Assembly: GCF_004193775.1 (NCBI RefSeq)
Contig: NC_041005.1
Location: forward strand, 64,501-128,500
Source: Glycine soja
Taxonomy: Eukaryota; Streptophyta; Magnoliopsida; Fabales; Fabaceae
Direction of reading: 5' to 3'
Length of the DNA stretch: 64,000 nucleotides
This document shows, in pieces, positions 61,713 through 64,000 of the stretch (position 1 is its first letter; each line of letters starts with the position of its first letter). Made by a program: the position numbers and the translations under genes. The notes under the pieces were generated by a model. That model saw nothing but the letters and a program-made list of their open reading frames with translations. It was not told where the DNA came from and searched no databases.

Positions 61713-62470
61713 GTATCAATACCCTTCATCTTTTCTAAACTGACTCATTGCTCCGCCACCCATATTTTCCTCAGTGTTCTAGTTGCCTTATTGCTGACAT
61801 CTCATAACTACAATCTTTCATAACCTTCCCATCTACATAAACACTGTCTTTTAAGTGGCTGCCTCTATGATGATTCACCGAAACAAATAAACGTGTGGTC
61901 GCAGGTTCGGTGTACTCACGAACTTGATTTATATCTGTTTGGATAAACTTCTTTATAAACTAGTTGAGTTTCTCCCATAAGTTTAAATCAACTTGTAAAC
62001 TTAACTTTTATACAAGCTCTCATTTTTAACTTTTAAATAAATAAATTGCTGGAGAAGTTTATCCTAACATGGTCTTGAGCTAAAAAAATCTGATTTGATT
62101 CGTGTACTTGGATTAAATCGGGTGGAAAGTAAATCCGATCCGACGAATCTTGGTTAGTGCCTCCAGTCAAATTAAAATGAGGGATGTATTTTTGAAAATA
62201 AAATATGATATTATAACTATTGATTCAAGAAATCATGGTTTAGATTCTTCCAGTTTTATAGTTTGCTAAGTCATAATTTAAGTTGTTGATTTTTAATCTA
62301 CTGTCATAACTTAATCCTCTGAAGCATATTCTTCATTTCAGATAAGTCTTGTTCTAACATTTAAACTAATTTTTTCAGTGGTTTAATTGTAAAAATTTTG
62401 ATTTTATTGATTGTGTGCATGGCCATACCTTTTTTTGGTATTGAACAAGGGTCCAAAGGCCCAAAAAGAA
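61713..62470. other. Probable last intron of HCF244, left part
   Basis: No exon was recognised. Around 61920-62090, GTTTGGATAAACTTCTTTATA and its partial complement near 62050 (GAGAAGTTTATCCTAACATG) mark a small MITE-like inverted repeat. Confidence 0.45.
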
Positions 62471-62473
62471 AGA

Positions 62474-62945
62474 CTAAGCGGCCATTACACGGGGGAAAAC
62501 AATTTCCATAGAATCACTAAGAAGCAACTGAGACAACATCACAGGCTGTTGCTCAAAAAAGCAAAAATCACCCTCCATGCTACAAGCATAATCAGCAAGC
62601 TTGTTGGCCCTTCTATTTCCTTCTCTGTAGATGTGAAAGATGTGGATAATCCCAATGCCAGCAATCAAATTCCGAATTTCTTTCACCAATCTCCATCCCA
62701 AAGAGCAGGATAATGTTGTTTAAACCTTTTTGATGGACTAACCATAGCCCCCGAATACTCCCCATAACTCGGCCATAAAAACCGATCCTCTGCCTATGCA
62801 CTTGGAAAAGCCCCACAACCATTTCCATCGTGATCCCTCAACAACCCGCCAAATCATGCTAAACCACCCAGGCTCTTTACAGCCCCATCAGTATTGAGGC
62901 ATAGCCATCCTTGATGAGGGGGATGCCATTTAATCTGCACTTGGA
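62474..62945 (-). pseudogene. LINE-type RNase H domain fragment
   Basis: The minus strand reads IKWHPPHQGWLCLNTDGAVK, a stop, FGGLLRDHDGNG, a stop, and after a frameshift MGWRLVKEIRNLIAG and IFHIYREGNRRANKLADYA. WxPPxxGWxxLNTDGA and REGNxxANKLAD are the hallmarks of the RNase H domain at the C-terminus of plant LINE proteins. At least two stops and a frameshift show that it is dead. It lies antisense in the presumed HCF244 intron. Confidence 0.8.
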
Positions 62946-62964
62946 TCTTGGACTTAATCACCAC

Positions 62965-63545
62965 CCGTTGGTGGGTGATCTAGGTGCACCCAACATTTTA
63001 AGTGAATAGGTAAAAATGTCCTTCACTCAAGTTGATCCGTATGACTCATATGAATTAACTTGATCCGTATGAGTCATAGTTGATCCATGAGTCATATGGA
63101 TCAAGTTGATCCGTATGACTTATATGGATCAATTTGATCCATATAAGTCATACGGATCAAGTTGATCGATATGTTTCTTATAGATCAACTTGATCCGTAT
63201 GACTCATATTAATCAATTCGATCCGTATGAGTCATAGTTGATCCGTATGTGTAATTTTAACTTACGGATTAACTTGATTCATATAGACGACGACAAAACA
63301 ACCACCGCAACAATCACCACCGACCCGTAACACTTTCACCTCGACTCAAGCGACAACTCTCTCAACAATGAAAAATCAACACGAACCAACAACTGAGGGA
63401 GAAAGCGAAGAAAACAATGGAGGCGTTAAGAGAAAAAATAACACTGCAACCAACTTCAAAAGGAAGAAGACACCAGGGACATTTAGGGAATTAAAAAAAA
63501 TTATTGGGTGCACAAACAATAATGTTGGTGTACCTAGCATCACCT
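62965..63545. mobile_element. Palindrome-rich repeat element, copy 2
   Basis: The left end TGGGTGATCTAGGTGCACCC and the right end TTGGGTGCACAAACAATAAT, then GTTGGTGTACCTAGCATCA, match the ends of copy 1 at 55838-56490. The interior 63035-63260 is an array of TTGATCCGTATGACTCAT and its complement ATGAGTCATACGGATCAA in alternating orientation. The spacer 63280-63480 contains GGACATTTAGGGAATT and a C/A-rich part with a spurious frame (63368-63649). Confidence 0.65.
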
Positions 63546-64000
63546 TGTTGGTGTTTTACTTGTCCCACTCTTCACTGGACCATGTGGTCGTTGCCTTTTT
63601 AGTTTGGAAAAACAGAAAGCACCAAAATATGGACCTTTTTTTGGTGTAATGGGCTTTTATTTTTAATTTGGGCTTCAAGTGAGTTTTTCAGTTATATGGT
63701 TTTGTTTTGTTCTTAAATGTTTTGAAGGTTTAAATACTCTTTTAGTACTTGGAATTTAGTGTTTCTTTTCGTCCTTGTAAATTTTTTTTTTAGTTGTTGT
63801 AAATTATGTTTATTTTGATTTTAGTCATAAAAACATTATGATAGTGCTTTGAACATTGGAAAAAGTGTTATCTAAAGCACAAACAACATAACATAATTTA
63901 TAAGGATTAAAAATAAAAAATAATTTTATTAGGACAAAAAACAAAAAAACGTTAAATTGCAAGAACTAAAATGGTATTTAAGTCTATTTCTAATTTATTA
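63546..64000. other. AT-rich sequence to the window edge
   Basis: No exon was recognised. If HCF244 is intact this is still its last intron. Low-complexity A/T tracts and ACAAAAAACAAAA-type words suggest repeat remnants. Confidence 0.4.

Noticed and set aside
63368..63649. 93-codon plus-strand frame
   Set aside because: It lies across the right end of a repeat element; composition is repeat-like and no family is recognised.

Overview
The window is nuclear DNA from a flowering plant, most probably a legume close to soybean (Glycine). It is AT-rich, the genes have many introns with GT/AG splice sites, the encoded proteins are plant families, and the repeats (miniature LTR elements, hAT-type elements, palindromic elements, long TA microsatellites) resemble those I know from soybean. 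The exon models below were built by hand from splice sites, reading phase and recalled family sequences. They were not checked against transcripts or databases.

Layout, left to right. 1-4700: the 5' half of an N-acetylglucosaminyltransferase I gene (minus strand), running off the left edge. 4.8-10.1 kb: repeats, including an LTR-type remnant and an inverted-repeat-flanked fragment of a HAESA-like receptor kinase gene. 10159-12769: a complete NIN-like (RWP-RK/PB1) transcription factor gene (minus). 12.8-30.2 kb: a long gene-poor, AT-rich block with microsatellites, a foldback element, a 59-bp tandem repeat and a polypurine tract. 30300-31792: the 3' part of a conserved plant gene of unknown function (minus). 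32-38 kb: repeats, including a complete 415-bp TRIM retroelement, a MITE and a LINE fragment. 38470-40648: a complete B2-type mitotic cyclin gene (plus) with two opposed MSA-like promoter motifs. 40.65-44.1 kb: a duplicated block and a pyrimidine-rich inverted-repeat element. 44174-48675: a penta-EF-hand calcium-binding protein gene (minus), head-to-head with 49217-53477, a LAZ1/DUF300 membrane protein gene (plus), with 541 bp between the two start codons. 53635-54736: a non-autonomous hAT-like element with a perfect 8-bp target duplication. 55.8-56.5 kb: a palindromic repeat element carrying a tRNA-Ile-like segment. 57475-58700: a decayed, intron-free pseudogene of the ER chaperone HSP70-17. 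60404-61712 and beyond: five exons of HCF244 (plus), the photosystem II assembly / psbA translation factor. Its last exon is missing from the window, and the intron that should precede it holds a LINE RNase H fragment and a second palindromic element.

The genes are unrelated housekeeping, cell-cycle, signalling and chloroplast genes and form no pathway cluster. The most informative signals are in the mobile DNA and in the gene fragments it carries or interrupts. I saw no CRISPR, operon, viral or toxin system.
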